Below, in pieces: positions 51,064-60,525 of a stretch of 64,000 nt of DNA. The stretch spans positions 124,001 through 188,000 of the forward strand of contig NZ_CANMDS010000001.1 of assembly GCF_947496725.1 (NCBI RefSeq), in the 5' to 3' direction. Within the stretch, counting starts at the first letter, position 1. Each line of letters begins with the position of its first letter. The position numbers and the translations under genes are program-made. The notes beneath the pieces were generated by a model. It was not told the DNA's origin. It searched no databases and saw nothing but the letters and a program-made list of their open reading frames with translations. This stretch comes from an uncultured Dokdonia sp. Its GTDB lineage: Bacteria; Bacteroidota; Bacteroidia; Flavobacteriales; Flavobacteriaceae.

Positions 51064-52011
51064 TTACCAGTTATCAAAATTGAGTAATGCATTTTTTGCC
51101 TCCGTATACTCAGCTATCATATCGCTTACTATAGTTGCAGCAGGTTTTATGTCATTTATAAGTCCAGATATTTGTCCTATTTCAAGTTCTCCTTGTTCTA
51201 GGTCTCCCTCAAACATCCCTTTTTTTGCTCTTGCACGACCTAATAATTGAACTAATTGCTCTTTAGTAGGTGCTGTAGTATATAAGGCTGCTACCTCTTC
51301 ATAAAATTTATTTTTTATAAGTCTTACAGGTGCCAGTTCTTTAAGAGTTAATACCGTATCTCCCTCTTGCGTATCTATAATGGCTTGTTTAAATAATTGA
51401 TGCGCGCTAGACTCATCACTTGCTGCAAACCTACTTCCTACCTGCACACCGTCTGCTCCTAGTGTCATTGCGGCAAGCATACCTCTACCTGTAGCAATAC
51501 CTCCAGCTGCAATAAGAGGTACATCTATCTTATCTTTTACCATAGGGATGAGTGTAAAAGTTGTTGTTTCCTCACGACCATTATGACCACCCGCTTCAAA
51601 ACCTTCGGCTACAACGGCATCTACACCAGCTTCTTGAGCCTTTAGTGCAAACTTCACACTACTTACTACGTGTACAACTTTAATACCGTGCTTCTTTAAT
51701 TCTTTAGTCCAAAGCTTTGGATTACCTGCGCTTGTAAAAACAATAGGCACCTTATAATCTACCACAGTCTTCATATGCTCTTCTATGTTAGGGTACAACA
51801 TAGGTATGTTAACCCCAAAAGGTTTATCTGTAGCTTTCTTGCACTTCTCAACGTGCTCTACAAGCACATCTGGATACATAGAAGCAGCACCTATGATACC
51901 AAGACCGCCAGCGTTACTTACAGCACTAGCAAGACGCCATCCAGAGTTCCAAATCATTCCTCCCTGTATAAGAGGATATTTTATTTTAAATAACGAAGTA
52001 ATTCTATTCAT
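51064..52011 (-). CDS. Nitronate monooxygenase-family flavoenzyme
   Basis: 315 aa FMN-dependent TIM barrel. N-terminal IKYPLIQGGMIWNSGWRLASAVSNAGGLG (in parts), VVAEGFEAGGHNGREE with the catalytic-region His, PLIAAGGIATGRGMLAAMTLGADGVQVGSRF (in parts) for phosphate binding. Oxidises nitronates, or serves as an enoyl-ACP reductase (FabK) relative; context does not decide. Its ATG shares a base with the stop of the upstream subtilase gene, so both are likely on one transcript. Confidence 0.88.
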   Translation of the reverse strand: MNRITSLFKIKYPLIQGGMIWNSGWRLASAVSNAGGLGIIGAASMYPDVLVEHVEKCKKATDKPFGVNIPMLYPNIEEHMKTVVDYKVPIVFTSAGNPKLWTKELKKHGIKVVHVVSSVKFALKAQEAGVDAVVAEGFEAGGHNGREETTTFTLIPMVKDKIDVPLIAAGGIATGRGMLAAMTLGADGVQVGSRFAASDESSAHQLFKQAIIDTQEGDTVLTLKELAPVRLIKNKFYEEVAALYTTAPTKEQLVQLLGRARAKKGMFEGDLEQGELEIGQISGLINDIKPAATIVSDMIAEYTEAKNALLNFDNW

Positions 52012-53624
52012 TAGGACTTTATAAATTTTTGTGTGATAAGCGTGGTACCATCATTTATCTGTATGAGATACACTCCTTTTTTTAGATTTGATACAGGTAG
52101 ATAACTTGCCTGAGACTCTACTGTTTTTGTCGCTACGAGTTTTCCAAGAATATCATAGATATGTACATCTACTTTGCTTACATCTTGAGGAAATACTATC
52201 ATAGCAATCTCCGAGGCAGGATTAGGCACGATTTGGTACGTGCTCTTATTATTATAATCTTCTAGAGTTAATAAATCATCTAGTGCTGCGCCAAAATCTG
52301 GTATTCCGTACCCAAGCTGTGCCGTAGGGTTTGTATATAGAGAAGCAGACTCCCTCACTATTTGCATAACATCTGCATTAGTACGTTGCGGGTTTGCTTG
52401 CCAAAAGCTTGTAATAGCACCAGCCATTATAGGTGAACTAAAGCTCGTACCATTGTTTGTAGTTATGTTATTATTTTGATCTATCACAGCACTACCAGCA
52501 CCCTTTGCAACCACATCTGGTTTGATACGACCATCACTAGAAGGACCTATACTACTAAAACTCGCATAATCGCCGTTTTCATCTACAGCTCCTACCGTAA
52601 AAGATCCAAAAGCATCTGCTGGGGCACTTATCATCCCATTACCACTGTTGCCAGCACTAGTTACGACAAGCATTCCTTTCTCAAAAGCGAGATTTGCACC
52701 GCGCGATATAAAGGTAGTCTGGCCATCCATATCTGCATATGTATAGTCATAATCTGGATTGTCAAAAGTGCGATAGCCTAGTGAGGTATTTATAACATCT
52801 ACACCCAGACTATCTGCTCGCTCTGCTGCTTCTACCCAGTAAGACTCCTCTACAGGATTTTCACTAGCTACATCTTCTGTACGGAAACAATAAACAGCAG
52901 CATCTGGAGCTGTTCCCACAAACTCATCTTCTATAAAACCTACAATATCGCTCAACACACGTGTACCGTGACTGCTATTTGAAAATGCAAACTCATTATC
53001 TTCTCTACTTACAAAATCATAACCATCTAGTAACTTTCCTGCATCTCTTAATCGTGCAAAACCTTCATTTTCATCTACTCCAGGAAAACCAGAATCCATA
53101 ACGGCTACAACCATCCCCTCGCCTGTATAATCTTGCAAATGCAACTCATCTACCGATAGCATAGTAACTTGATTATCTGTCACCCCATAATTAAAAACTA
53201 CTCTACTTTGAGATTGTAAAGGATCTTCTTTAGAAAAAAGTATTGGTGTCGCAGCTCTAGTAATATTCTTATTTGCATACTCAATAGCGCTAACAAATGA
53301 TAGGCTTTCTAGTGTTGCTATCTGGGTTTCTGTACCACGTACGTGTACACAGTTCATCCATTTTGATTTTGCAAGCACTGTAATACCTGTTTGTGATTTT
53401 ATCTCAGTAATGTAACTTTCATTTACAGGGACATCACGCTCATCTATAATAACACCGTGTAGTTCTTTACGATCAAGTGCTTCTTGTGAGAGTATCGTTA
53501 TGGGATTTTCTAGGCTCTGGGTGACATTTTCTTTATCTACAAAATAAACCCAGGCATCTTGTGCGTCTTGAGCATTTGTGTAAAAGGATACAAACAGTAG
53601 ACTTAAAAATAATAGGGATCTCAT
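52011..53624 (-). CDS. Secreted subtilisin-family protease with T9SS sorting domain
   Basis: 537 aa. Signal peptide MRSLLFLSLLFVSFYTNAQ, a propeptide-like region, then the S8 catalytic triad D177 (VAVMDSGFPG), H219 (SSHGTRVL) and S394 (NGTSFSSPIMAG). The last about 75 residues, from YQIVPNPASEIAMIVFP to GVYLIQINDG and a basic KFIKS end, are a type A Por secretion (T9SS) C-terminal domain. So it should be secreted and anchored through the type 9 system. The frame is open upstream to 53705, but 53624 gives the proper signal peptide. Confidence 0.93.
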   Translation of the reverse strand: MRSLLFLSLLFVSFYTNAQDAQDAWVYFVDKENVTQSLENPITILSQEALDRKELHGVIIDERDVPVNESYITEIKSQTGITVLAKSKWMNCVHVRGTETQIATLESLSFVSAIEYANKNITRAATPILFSKEDPLQSQSRVVFNYGVTDNQVTMLSVDELHLQDYTGEGMVVAVMDSGFPGVDENEGFARLRDAGKLLDGYDFVSREDNEFAFSNSSHGTRVLSDIVGFIEDEFVGTAPDAAVYCFRTEDVASENPVEESYWVEAAERADSLGVDVINTSLGYRTFDNPDYDYTYADMDGQTTFISRGANLAFEKGMLVVTSAGNSGNGMISAPADAFGSFTVGAVDENGDYASFSSIGPSSDGRIKPDVVAKGAGSAVIDQNNNITTNNGTSFSSPIMAGAITSFWQANPQRTNADVMQIVRESASLYTNPTAQLGYGIPDFGAALDDLLTLEDYNNKSTYQIVPNPASEIAMIVFPQDVSKVDVHIYDILGKLVATKTVESQASYLPVSNLKKGVYLIQINDGTTLITQKFIKS

Positions 53625-53670
53625 AGCGACATAGTTTATGAGCCAAGGCTCGTAGGATTTCGTACGTAAG

Positions 53671-54864
53671 TTACGAAATAACCCCAGAACCAAGACACTC
53701 CTCACCGTGATGCCAGGCTACAAATTGCCCCTCGGCTATGGCTGTTTGTGGGTTGTCAAATATGACATACATACCCCCATCTACTCTATATAAAGTGGCT
53801 TTCTCAAGAGGTTGACGGTAACGTATGCGTGCCTCTACCTGCATTGTCTCATCTACCGCAAGTGTAAGATCTTCTCGTATCCAGTGTATCTCTTCTTCCT
53901 TTACAAAAAGTCCTTTACGGTATAAACCTCTATGGTTTTTACCTTGACCGGTGTATATCACATTATCCTTTACATCTGTATCTATTACAAAGAGTGGCTC
54001 TACCGTTCCTCCTACGCCTAGTCCTTTGCGCTGGCCTATGGTAAAATAATGAGCCCCTTGATGCTTCCCTACTACTTTTCCTTCGGCTACGGTATATGAT
54101 GGTTTTTTTACAAGGTTTTCTAATTCCGCTTTCGCGAAAGCGTTACTAGCCTTCTCCCCACCCGCAACTTCAGGTATAACGGTCTCTGGCACCTCAACGA
54201 TAACACCTTCCTTAGGTTTAAGCTGCTGCTGAAGAAAATCTGGCAGACGTACCTTCCCTATAAAACAAAGTCCTTGAGAATCTTTCTTACCTGCAGTAAC
54301 GAGTTCTTGTTGTAGTGCAATGTCACGTACCTCTGGCTTTTGTAAATGGCCTATAGGAAACAACGTTTTTGCCAGTTGCTCCTGCGATAGCTGACATAAA
54401 AAGTAAGATTGATCTTTATTATTATCTGCCCCAGCGATAAGTTGGTATACTGTCTTACCATCTACCTCTATAGATGATTTCTGACAGTAATGTCCCGTTG
54501 CGACGTAGTCTGCACCCAGTGAAAGTGCAATTTTCATAAACACGTCAAATTTAATCTCGCGATTACATAAAACATCTGGATTAGGCGTGCGCCCCATCTC
54601 ATACTCTCTAAACATATAATCTACAATACGTTCTTGGTACTGCTCACTAAGATCTACCGTTTGAAAAGGGATTCCTAACTTTTCGGCAACAAGCATCGCA
54701 TCGTTACTATCATCTAGCCACGGGCACTCATCAGAGATTGTTACAGAGTCATCGTGCCAGTTTTTCATAAAAAGGCCTATCACATTGTATCCCTGCTCCT
54801 TAAGCAAGTATGCTGTAACACTACTATCTACTCCTCCACTTAGACCTACTACTACCGTTTTCAT
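53671..54864 (-). CDS. mnmA: tRNA 2-thiouridine(34) synthase MnmA
   Basis: 397 aa. PP-loop [28 protein letters not shown], the catalytic Cys pair in NPDVLCN and [14 protein letters not shown], and [21 protein letters not shown]. Thiolates U34 of tRNAs for Lys, Glu and Gln. Compared with E. coli, about 35 extra residues lie between GVIVEVP and [10 protein letters not shown]; the palindrome (54127-54142) encodes NAFAKAE inside this insertion. The 3' end is 46 bases upstream of the subtilase start, on the same strand. Confidence 0.96.
   Translation of the reverse strand: MKTVVVGLSGGVDSSVTAYLLKEQGYNVIGLFMKNWHDDSVTISDECPWLDDSNDAMLVAEKLGIPFQTVDLSEQYQERIVDYMFREYEMGRTPNPDVLCNREIKFDVFMKIALSLGADYVATGHYCQKSSIEVDGKTVYQLIAGADNNKDQSYFLCQLSQEQLAKTLFPIGHLQKPEVRDIALQQELVTAGKKDSQGLCFIGKVRLPDFLQQQLKPKEGVIVEVPETVIPEVAGGEKASNAFAKAELENLVKKPSYTVAEGKVVGKHQGAHYFTIGQRKGLGVGGTVEPLFVIDTDVKDNVIYTGQGKNHRGLYRKGLFVKEEEIHWIREDLTLAVDETMQVEARIRYRQPLEKATLYRVDGGMYVIFDNPQTAIAEGQFVAWHHGEECLGSGVIS
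54127..54142. repeat. 16-bp palindrome copy 17 (coding)
   Basis: Perfect CGCTTTCGCGAAAGCG in mnmA, read as AFAKA in a lineage-specific loop. Confidence 0.95.
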
Positions 54865-55068
54865 AACTTTTACTTAGATATTGTATACTCAATAGTCTCT
54901 TTTGAGACTCGCATAAAGTGTCTAGAAACACTTAAAAAAATTGTGGCGCAAAATTACAAAATAACAAGCCATTATAAGAATGGCAAAATGTTACTTATAT
55001 ACCCACTATATAACTACATATTTATACTAGTCTATTGTAGTAGTAACTGGTAAGATATCCTTACAGTA

Positions 55069-55761
55069 CTATTGTACGCCTATTTTATTGCGAGGATACT
55101 TAATCTCCTTGTCTACTTGACCATTTTTGAAATACTTCCAGAGGCCGTGTTTTCTATTATTCTTATAATTACCCTCTACCTCTTTCTGTCCATAACCGTT
55201 ATAGAAGATGGCTGGTCCTTCTAGTTTATCTTGTTTATAGGTTACACTTTTAAGCACCTTTCCCTCTTCTGTATATGTGAGAGCCTTTCCTTCTTTGTTT
55301 CCATCTACATACTGCTCGACTAGTGCTGGAAGTCCGCTTATAAAAAAGACATTGCGCTGTCCTTCAAGAAGACCATTACTATAAGCTTCTTTTATCATCA
55401 CAGTTACACCATCTTGATGATAAGACAGCCACTCACCTCGTCTTTTACGGTCCTTCATCTTACCTGAGCTTACTTTCTTTCCTTCTGTGGTATAAAAAGT
55501 AACGTCTACAAAGGGTGTATCTGTCGTATATTCTTTTATAGCCGTGGGGTGACCACCACTAGAATCAAAAAATTTAAATACTCCTACTTCTTTACCGTGG
55601 TTAAAAGATCCGGTATATCTTAGTTGTTTTGAGCTGTCATAAAACTTTTGCCAGCTACCGTGACGCTTACCTTGAGCGTCATATTCATTGAGAGCTTGCG
55701 CAGATGCTGTAAGGTTAATATGGGCAGTTATTAAGAAAAAAAGGATTGTTAATTTTGACAT
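55069..55761 (-). CDS. Exported MORN-type repeat protein
   Basis: 230 aa with signal peptide ending TASAQ. Contains at least five repeats of the G-x-W/F-x-x-Y-x-x-x-G-x type: KRHGSWQKFYDSSK, KEVGVFKFFDSSG, KRRGEWLSYHQDG, LEGQRNVFFISG, KEGKALTYTEEG, LEGPAIFYNGYGQ and KHGLWKYFKNGQ. These MORN_2 repeats are annotated in places as YwqK-family antitoxin, but no toxin gene is adjacent and the protein is exported. Role unknown; structural or binding. Confidence 0.85.
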   Translation of the reverse strand: MSKLTILFFLITAHINLTASAQALNEYDAQGKRHGSWQKFYDSSKQLRYTGSFNHGKEVGVFKFFDSSGGHPTAIKEYTTDTPFVDVTFYTTEGKKVSSGKMKDRKRRGEWLSYHQDGVTVMIKEAYSNGLLEGQRNVFFISGLPALVEQYVDGNKEGKALTYTEEGKVLKSVTYKQDKLEGPAIFYNGYGQKEVEGNYKNNRKHGLWKYFKNGQVDKEIKYPRNKIGVQ

Positions 55762-55830
55762 TTTAACTTTCTGTTGGGATTATTTTTTGTTTATCTATTC
55801 TAGTTTTACATTAAACAAAAACTACAAACT

Positions 55831-57231
55831 ATGAAAAATCTATTTAATTTTACAAAACTAGCGTTTCTTGCATTAACGCTATTAGTCTCAGTATCGTGTG
55901 ATGATGATGATGATAATGGAAATATTATTGAAGGTGAAAGCAATACCATCGCAGATTTTGTGGCCGGTAATGATGATTACAGTTCGCTACTAGCTGCGCT
56001 ACAAGAGACAGATCTAGATGCAACACTTGCAGGTAGTGGTACTTTTACAGTATTTGCTCCTAACAATGCGGCTTTTGAAACATTTCTAGATGGAGCAGCC
56101 CTAGAAGACGTAGATACAGATGTATTACGTGAGGTATTACTAAATCACGTTCTTAACACGACACTTACATCTACAGACCTAACAACTGGTTATGTAACAA
56201 ACCTCGCAACAGAACCTTCTTCTAATGCAAACATTAGTCTCTATGTAGACACAACAGATGGTGTTGTTCTTAATGGACAGTCTACTGTAACAACACCAGA
56301 TATTGAAACTGATAATGGTGTCATACACGCTGTAGATACGGTTATAGCCCTACCTACCATAGCAACATTTGCCACAACAAACCCTGCACTTACCTCACTA
56401 GTTGCAGCACTAACAGATGAGGGAAACACAACGTTTACAACACTACTAAGCGACACAGAACAAGACTTTACAGTATTTGCTCCTACTAATGATGCTTTTG
56501 CAGCTTTTCTTGATGGTGCAGCGCTAGAGGATGTAGATAATGATGTACTAGCACAGGTATTATCTAACCACGTGGTTCCAGGTGCAGTTGCCATCTCTGG
56601 AACACTTACTAATAGTTATGTAAATACTGCAGCTACCTTTAATGGTGAGGTAGATGCTCCTTTAAGTTTATATATTAATACAGATAACGGTGTCACTCTT
56701 AACGGTGGGTCTGATGTAATCATCGCCGATATTGTTGCGGTAAATGGTGTCGTACACGTAGTAGATACAGTAATAGGGTTGCCAGATGTAACAACATTTG
56801 CTACGGCAGATCCTAACTTTTCTACACTAGTTGCAGCGCTTACAGCAGATGCATCATTTGGATACGTAGGTGCTTTACAAACTCCTAATGGAACAGATCC
56901 TGCGCCATTTACTGTGCTTGCTCCCGTAAACACGGCTTTTGAAAATTTACTTACTGATCTTGGCGTAGATTCTCTAGATGATATTGATACTGCTACACTC
57001 GCTGCTACACTAGAACTACACGTTATTGCTGGAGCAAATGTAAGAGCAGAAGATCTTGCTGGTCTTGATGGAATGATGGTAGAAACACTAGGCGGTACAA
57101 ATATTACTATCCAGGCAGATCCTGCTGCGGCAATTGATCCAGATAATGGTGAAAACCCAATAGTTGCTACAAATGTACAGGCTACAAATGGCGTTATACA
57201 CGCTGTGAGCAGAGTATTAAGAGACTTATAA
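55831..57231 (+). CDS. Fasciclin-domain lipoprotein (three domains)
   Basis: 466 aa. Lipoprotein signal ending VSC (Cys23), then the acidic run DDDDDNG, which fits a surface-export signal in Bacteroidota. Three fasciclin repeats follow: about 45-180, 185-315 and 320-466, each with TVFAPNNAAF / TVFAPTNDAF / TVLAPVNTAF as H1-type motif and GVIHAVDTVI / GVVHVVDTVI / GVIHAVSRVL as H2. Repeats 1 and 2 share the identical FLDGAALEDVD and are most alike, indicating a recent duplication. Adhesion at the cell surface is the usual role. Confidence 0.93.
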   Translation: MKNLFNFTKLAFLALTLLVSVSCDDDDDNGNIIEGESNTIADFVAGNDDYSSLLAALQETDLDATLAGSGTFTVFAPNNAAFETFLDGAALEDVDTDVLREVLLNHVLNTTLTSTDLTTGYVTNLATEPSSNANISLYVDTTDGVVLNGQSTVTTPDIETDNGVIHAVDTVIALPTIATFATTNPALTSLVAALTDEGNTTFTTLLSDTEQDFTVFAPTNDAFAAFLDGAALEDVDNDVLAQVLSNHVVPGAVAISGTLTNSYVNTAATFNGEVDAPLSLYINTDNGVTLNGGSDVIIADIVAVNGVVHVVDTVIGLPDVTTFATADPNFSTLVAALTADASFGYVGALQTPNGTDPAPFTVLAPVNTAFENLLTDLGVDSLDDIDTATLAATLELHVIAGANVRAEDLAGLDGMMVETLGGTNITIQADPAAAIDPDNGENPIVATNVQATNGVIHAVSRVLRDL

Positions 57232-57255
57232 TTTTCCCCCGAAATTTGTTTAGAT

Positions 57256-57290
57256 AAGCTCCATTGTCCTTCTCAGACAGTGGAGCTTTT
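57256..57290 (+). terminator. Terminator after fasciclin gene
   Basis: AAGCTCCATTGTC and GACAGTGGAGCTT pair with one G-T, followed by a T-run. Confidence 0.8.
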
Positions 57291-57314
57291 GTTTACTTAG
57301 ATTTCTATTGATAA

Positions 57315-57350
57315 AAAAGGCTCTCTTTCAATGTTGAAAGAGAGCCTTTT
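57315..57350. terminator. Long-stem terminator between convergent genes
   Basis: Seventeen-base arms starting AAAAGGCTCTCTTTC and ending GAAAGAGAGCCTTTT, with a two-base centre; probably serves the DPP III gene on the minus strand. Confidence 0.9.
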
Positions 57351-57354
57351 TACT

Positions 57355-57367
57355 TTTCGCGAAAGCG
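57355..57367. repeat. Partial palindrome copy (intergenic)
   Basis: TTTCGCGAAAGCG keeps the right 13 bases of the consensus; the left CGC is replaced by ACT. It is adjacent to the long-stem terminator and lies in the long gap between copies 17 and 18. Confidence 0.75.
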
Positions 57368-57372
57368 CTATC

Positions 57373-59400
57373 CTATTTTAGTGAGCCATACTTAGATGCA
57401 TACTCTAGCATTTGTGACTCAAAGCTTTCTGGTTGCTGTATAGAAAAACCAGTGATCTCCTCACCATCCATAGTAGGTACAATAGCTGGGTTTACAAAAC
57501 CGCTGTAAGGTGCACTTTTAAACTGGCTGTTACGGTCAAGCACTTCTTTGTGAATGTCTTGATCTACTTGTACTCCATAATCTTCTACAAGATTTTTTGC
57601 AGCTTCATAATCTCCTTCAGAAGTAATGCGTTGTGTTTCTCTAAGAAGTTCTCCAAAAATCTCACGCAGCTTTACATAGTCATTTATGTTATAGTATGTC
57701 TTACCATCTCTAGTAACTTTTTCTATCACATTATCTTCTAGGCCACGCTCGTAAGACCAAGCACTCACCCACTGGCGGTTTACCATATGTGCTTCTTCTA
57801 CCATATCACCAAGTTCTAATCGTATAAGTTGCGTCATAAGACCGTTACGTATGTAACCGTCATAGGCCGCCTTACCAGTTTTCTCCCAGTCTTCTACAAG
57901 ACCTAGTTCTTGAAGTTTTGGATCCATAAGATAGTACAGCCCAAAAAGATCTGCTCTACCCTCTTCTATGGTAGACTTATAACGTTTAAGCGTTTCCTTA
58001 GGTGTACCTACTCCTTTATTAATTTGACCAGAGGCGTGACCTACTACTTCGTGTAGCGCTGTGTGAAGTTTATCTCCTAGTTGACCATATTGCTCCTCTA
58101 GTGCAACCTCTTCTTCATCGTGTGCAAATTCTTTAAGACGTCCAGAACCTCCCGCATTGTTATATGCGTTTATAATATTACCTAGCGATACAGACTTACT
58201 ACCGTGCGTCTGGCGTATCCAGTTATTGTTAGGTAAGTTTACTCCTATAGGTGTAGAAGGTGATGCATCTCCAGCCTCACCAGCAACAATTACTGTTTTA
58301 TAAGAAACACCTTTTACAGTTTCCTTTTTATGCTCTGGCATAAGTGGTGAGTTATCTTCAAACCATTGTGCCTCTGTAGAGAGTACAGCCATCTTTTTTG
58401 ACATATCAAAATCTTTGATTTGTACGATGGTTTCATAAGACCCCTTATATCCCTTAGGGTCATTATATACTTCTATAAAACCGTTTATCCAGTCTATATT
58501 TCCCTCGGTAGAAGTTGCCCAGGCGATACAGTAATCATCCCACGTGTCTAGACTTCCCGTCTGGTAGTACTCGATAAGTAATCCTAAGGCTTTTTCTTGT
58601 TGCTCATTTTCGGCAACAGTTTTTGCCTTTTCTAGCCATCCTATGATATTATCTATCGCCTCTCCATAAAGACCTCCGCTCTTATAGACTTGCTCTACAA
58701 GTTTTCCGTTTTCTTTTACTAGACGTGTATTAAGTCCTTTTTCTATAGGCTCATTTGCATCTACTTTTATGGCGTCATAAAACTGCTCTGCCTCTGCTGT
58801 GGTAACATCTGGACCATAAAAATTTATCGCACTCTCAAGTACAATATCTGCATCTTTAGAAAGGTTTACTTTCTTGCTGTCTTTATCATTAAAAAGTACA
58901 TCAAAAGCCTCACCTTCTAGCGTAGCACCGCTCTCTACAAGTACTTTTTTAAGATACTCTGGTGAGAACGCAGGTTTCATCTTTGCATTGCTATAATGGT
59001 GGTGTATCCCGTTTGCAAACCAGATTCTCTTTAGGTATGTTTCAAACTGTGCCCACTCTTCGCCTGTTTTTTCAACCTTATCTGATGTATATACAGTCTC
59101 AAGAGCCTCTCTAATAGTAAGATTATGTCTGTAGTTTTGTGCCCACATAATATCACGACCAGCAAGACCAGCCTGTGTCATATAGTACACTAGTTTTTGC
59201 TCTTTTAGTGTAAGATCTTCAAATCCTGGTATTTGATAACGTAGTATTTTAATATCTGCAAACTGACCTACTGTAAAATCAAAGTCTGTTGTGGCGGTTT
59301 TTTCCGCTTTCGCGAAAGCGTTATCACCCTTCTTTTCTTCTGCACATCCTACTGCTACCATAGCGGCAATGGCAAGTGCGTATACTCCTTTATATTTCAT
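57373..59400 (-). CDS. Dipeptidyl-peptidase III-type (M49) lipoprotein
   Basis: 675 aa. Lipoprotein signal ending VGC (Cys19); AFAKA (residues 28-32) in the following linker is encoded by the palindrome at 59305-59320. Zinc motif LHEVVGHASG (HExxxH of M49) and the second-motif EEGRADLFGLY with Glu ligands are both present. M49 enzymes release N-terminal dipeptides. Homologues in flavobacteria are sometimes mislabelled dihydrofolate reductase. Start 59400 chosen for the lipoprotein signal; the frame is open to 59445. Confidence 0.93.
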   Translation of the reverse strand: MKYKGVYALAIAAMVAVGCAEEKKGDNAFAKAEKTATTDFDFTVGQFADIKILRYQIPGFEDLTLKEQKLVYYMTQAGLAGRDIMWAQNYRHNLTIREALETVYTSDKVEKTGEEWAQFETYLKRIWFANGIHHHYSNAKMKPAFSPEYLKKVLVESGATLEGEAFDVLFNDKDSKKVNLSKDADIVLESAINFYGPDVTTAEAEQFYDAIKVDANEPIEKGLNTRLVKENGKLVEQVYKSGGLYGEAIDNIIGWLEKAKTVAENEQQEKALGLLIEYYQTGSLDTWDDYCIAWATSTEGNIDWINGFIEVYNDPKGYKGSYETIVQIKDFDMSKKMAVLSTEAQWFEDNSPLMPEHKKETVKGVSYKTVIVAGEAGDASPSTPIGVNLPNNNWIRQTHGSKSVSLGNIINAYNNAGGSGRLKEFAHDEEEVALEEQYGQLGDKLHTALHEVVGHASGQINKGVGTPKETLKRYKSTIEEGRADLFGLYYLMDPKLQELGLVEDWEKTGKAAYDGYIRNGLMTQLIRLELGDMVEEAHMVNRQWVSAWSYERGLEDNVIEKVTRDGKTYYNINDYVKLREIFGELLRETQRITSEGDYEAAKNLVEDYGVQVDQDIHKEVLDRNSQFKSAPYSGFVNPAIVPTMDGEEITGFSIQQPESFESQMLEYASKYGSLK
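59305..59320. repeat. 16-bp palindrome copy 18 (coding, lipoprotein linker)
   Basis: Perfect CGCTTTCGCGAAAGCG read as AFAKA nine residues after the lipid-modified Cys of the M49 peptidase, the same phase and setting as copy 7. Confidence 0.95.
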
Positions 59401-59487
59401 ATGTTTTGTGTAAATAATGGTCGTAAATATAACGAAATTCCACACGATGAATTTTATTATCTTTACCCATAAACCAAACCACCACCA

Positions 59488-60519
59488 ATGAAATTTTTAA
59501 AATTCTTCCTTTTTCTTATCCTTATCGTAGTTATAGGAGGTGCTATTTATTTTGGTACGCAAGACGGTACCTATAAAATAGAATCTACTCGTACTATAAA
59601 TGCACCAAAAGAGGTGATTTATGATATAGTAAATGAGTATAAAACTTGGGAAGACTGGGGACCTTGGAAAAAAGAAGAACCTACAATGGTTTTTAATTAT
59701 GCAGATAAAACATCTGGCGAGGGAGCTTCATATAGCTGGCAAGGTGAGATGGATGGTAGTATGACTACTACAGAAGCTGTACCACACACTTCTATAAAAC
59801 AAAATATGACTTTACAAACTCCTGGAGGAGAGCGCAAGCCAGAGGTTTACTGGACTTTTGAAACAACACCAGAACTAGCAACCATTGTTACCTGGGGTAT
59901 ACAGGGAGAGCATACACTTATGGATAAAGTATATTATGCTATCACAGGGATGGACTTTGACGGTGATATGATGGCAATGTATGAAGAAGGACTTACTGGT
60001 CTTGAAACGGCTGCAAGAAAAGAAATCTCAAAATACACGATAAATGTAGATGGTATCACGCAATACAGTGGTGGCTTCTACCTCTATAGAACTACCTCTG
60101 CAAAGGCTAGTAAAGTCTCTCAAATAATGGGCGAGAACTATGGTGGCATAACGTCATTTATGAGTGAGAATAACATTGCAATAACTGGAATGCCATTTAC
60201 AATTTATAACGAGACACTTGAGAATGGAGATGTTATTATGACTAATGCACTTCCAGTAAGAGAAAAAATAATCGTTGCAGGTGATGCAAACGTCTTTAGC
60301 GGTTATATGCCTACCGTAACAGCTGTAAAAGCAACTTTAAAAGGCAATTATGTAAAACTAGGAGAAGCCTGGGCAACTGCAATGCAATATGTACAAGATC
60401 AAGGATACACCTTATCAAGCGAAAAACCGTTTGAGGTGTATGTGACAGATCCTCAAAATCACCCTAATCCTGCAAACTGGGTTACAGAGATTTATGTACC
60501 TATAGAAGATATAAAATAA
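59488..60519 (+). CDS. SRPBCC plus GyrI-like domain membrane-anchored protein
   Basis: 343 aa. N-terminal helix (about 4-24), then a START/SRPBCC domain (KIESTRTINAPKEVIYDIVNEYKTWEDWGPW, in parts) to about residue 175. A second domain from about 190 resembles GyrI/AraC effector-binding folds. Such two-domain proteins are common in Bacteroidota; a small-molecule-binding role is likely but the ligand is unknown. crcB begins 6 bases after its stop. Confidence 0.85.
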   Translation: MKFLKFFLFLILIVVIGGAIYFGTQDGTYKIESTRTINAPKEVIYDIVNEYKTWEDWGPWKKEEPTMVFNYADKTSGEGASYSWQGEMDGSMTTTEAVPHTSIKQNMTLQTPGGERKPEVYWTFETTPELATIVTWGIQGEHTLMDKVYYAITGMDFDGDMMAMYEEGLTGLETAARKEISKYTINVDGITQYSGGFYLYRTTSAKASKVSQIMGENYGGITSFMSENNIAITGMPFTIYNETLENGDVIMTNALPVREKIIVAGDANVFSGYMPTVTAVKATLKGNYVKLGEAWATAMQYVQDQGYTLSSEKPFEVYVTDPQNHPNPANWVTEIYVPIEDIK

Positions 60520-60525
60520 GCTATT

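Noticed and set aside
55069-55761. Toxin-antitoxin module suggested by YwqK-like repeats
   Set aside because: No neighbouring toxin gene, and the protein has a signal peptide.
59401-59445. Extension of the M49 peptidase to 59445
   Set aside because: The lipoprotein signal at 59400 explains the N-terminus; upstream residues are not signal-like.
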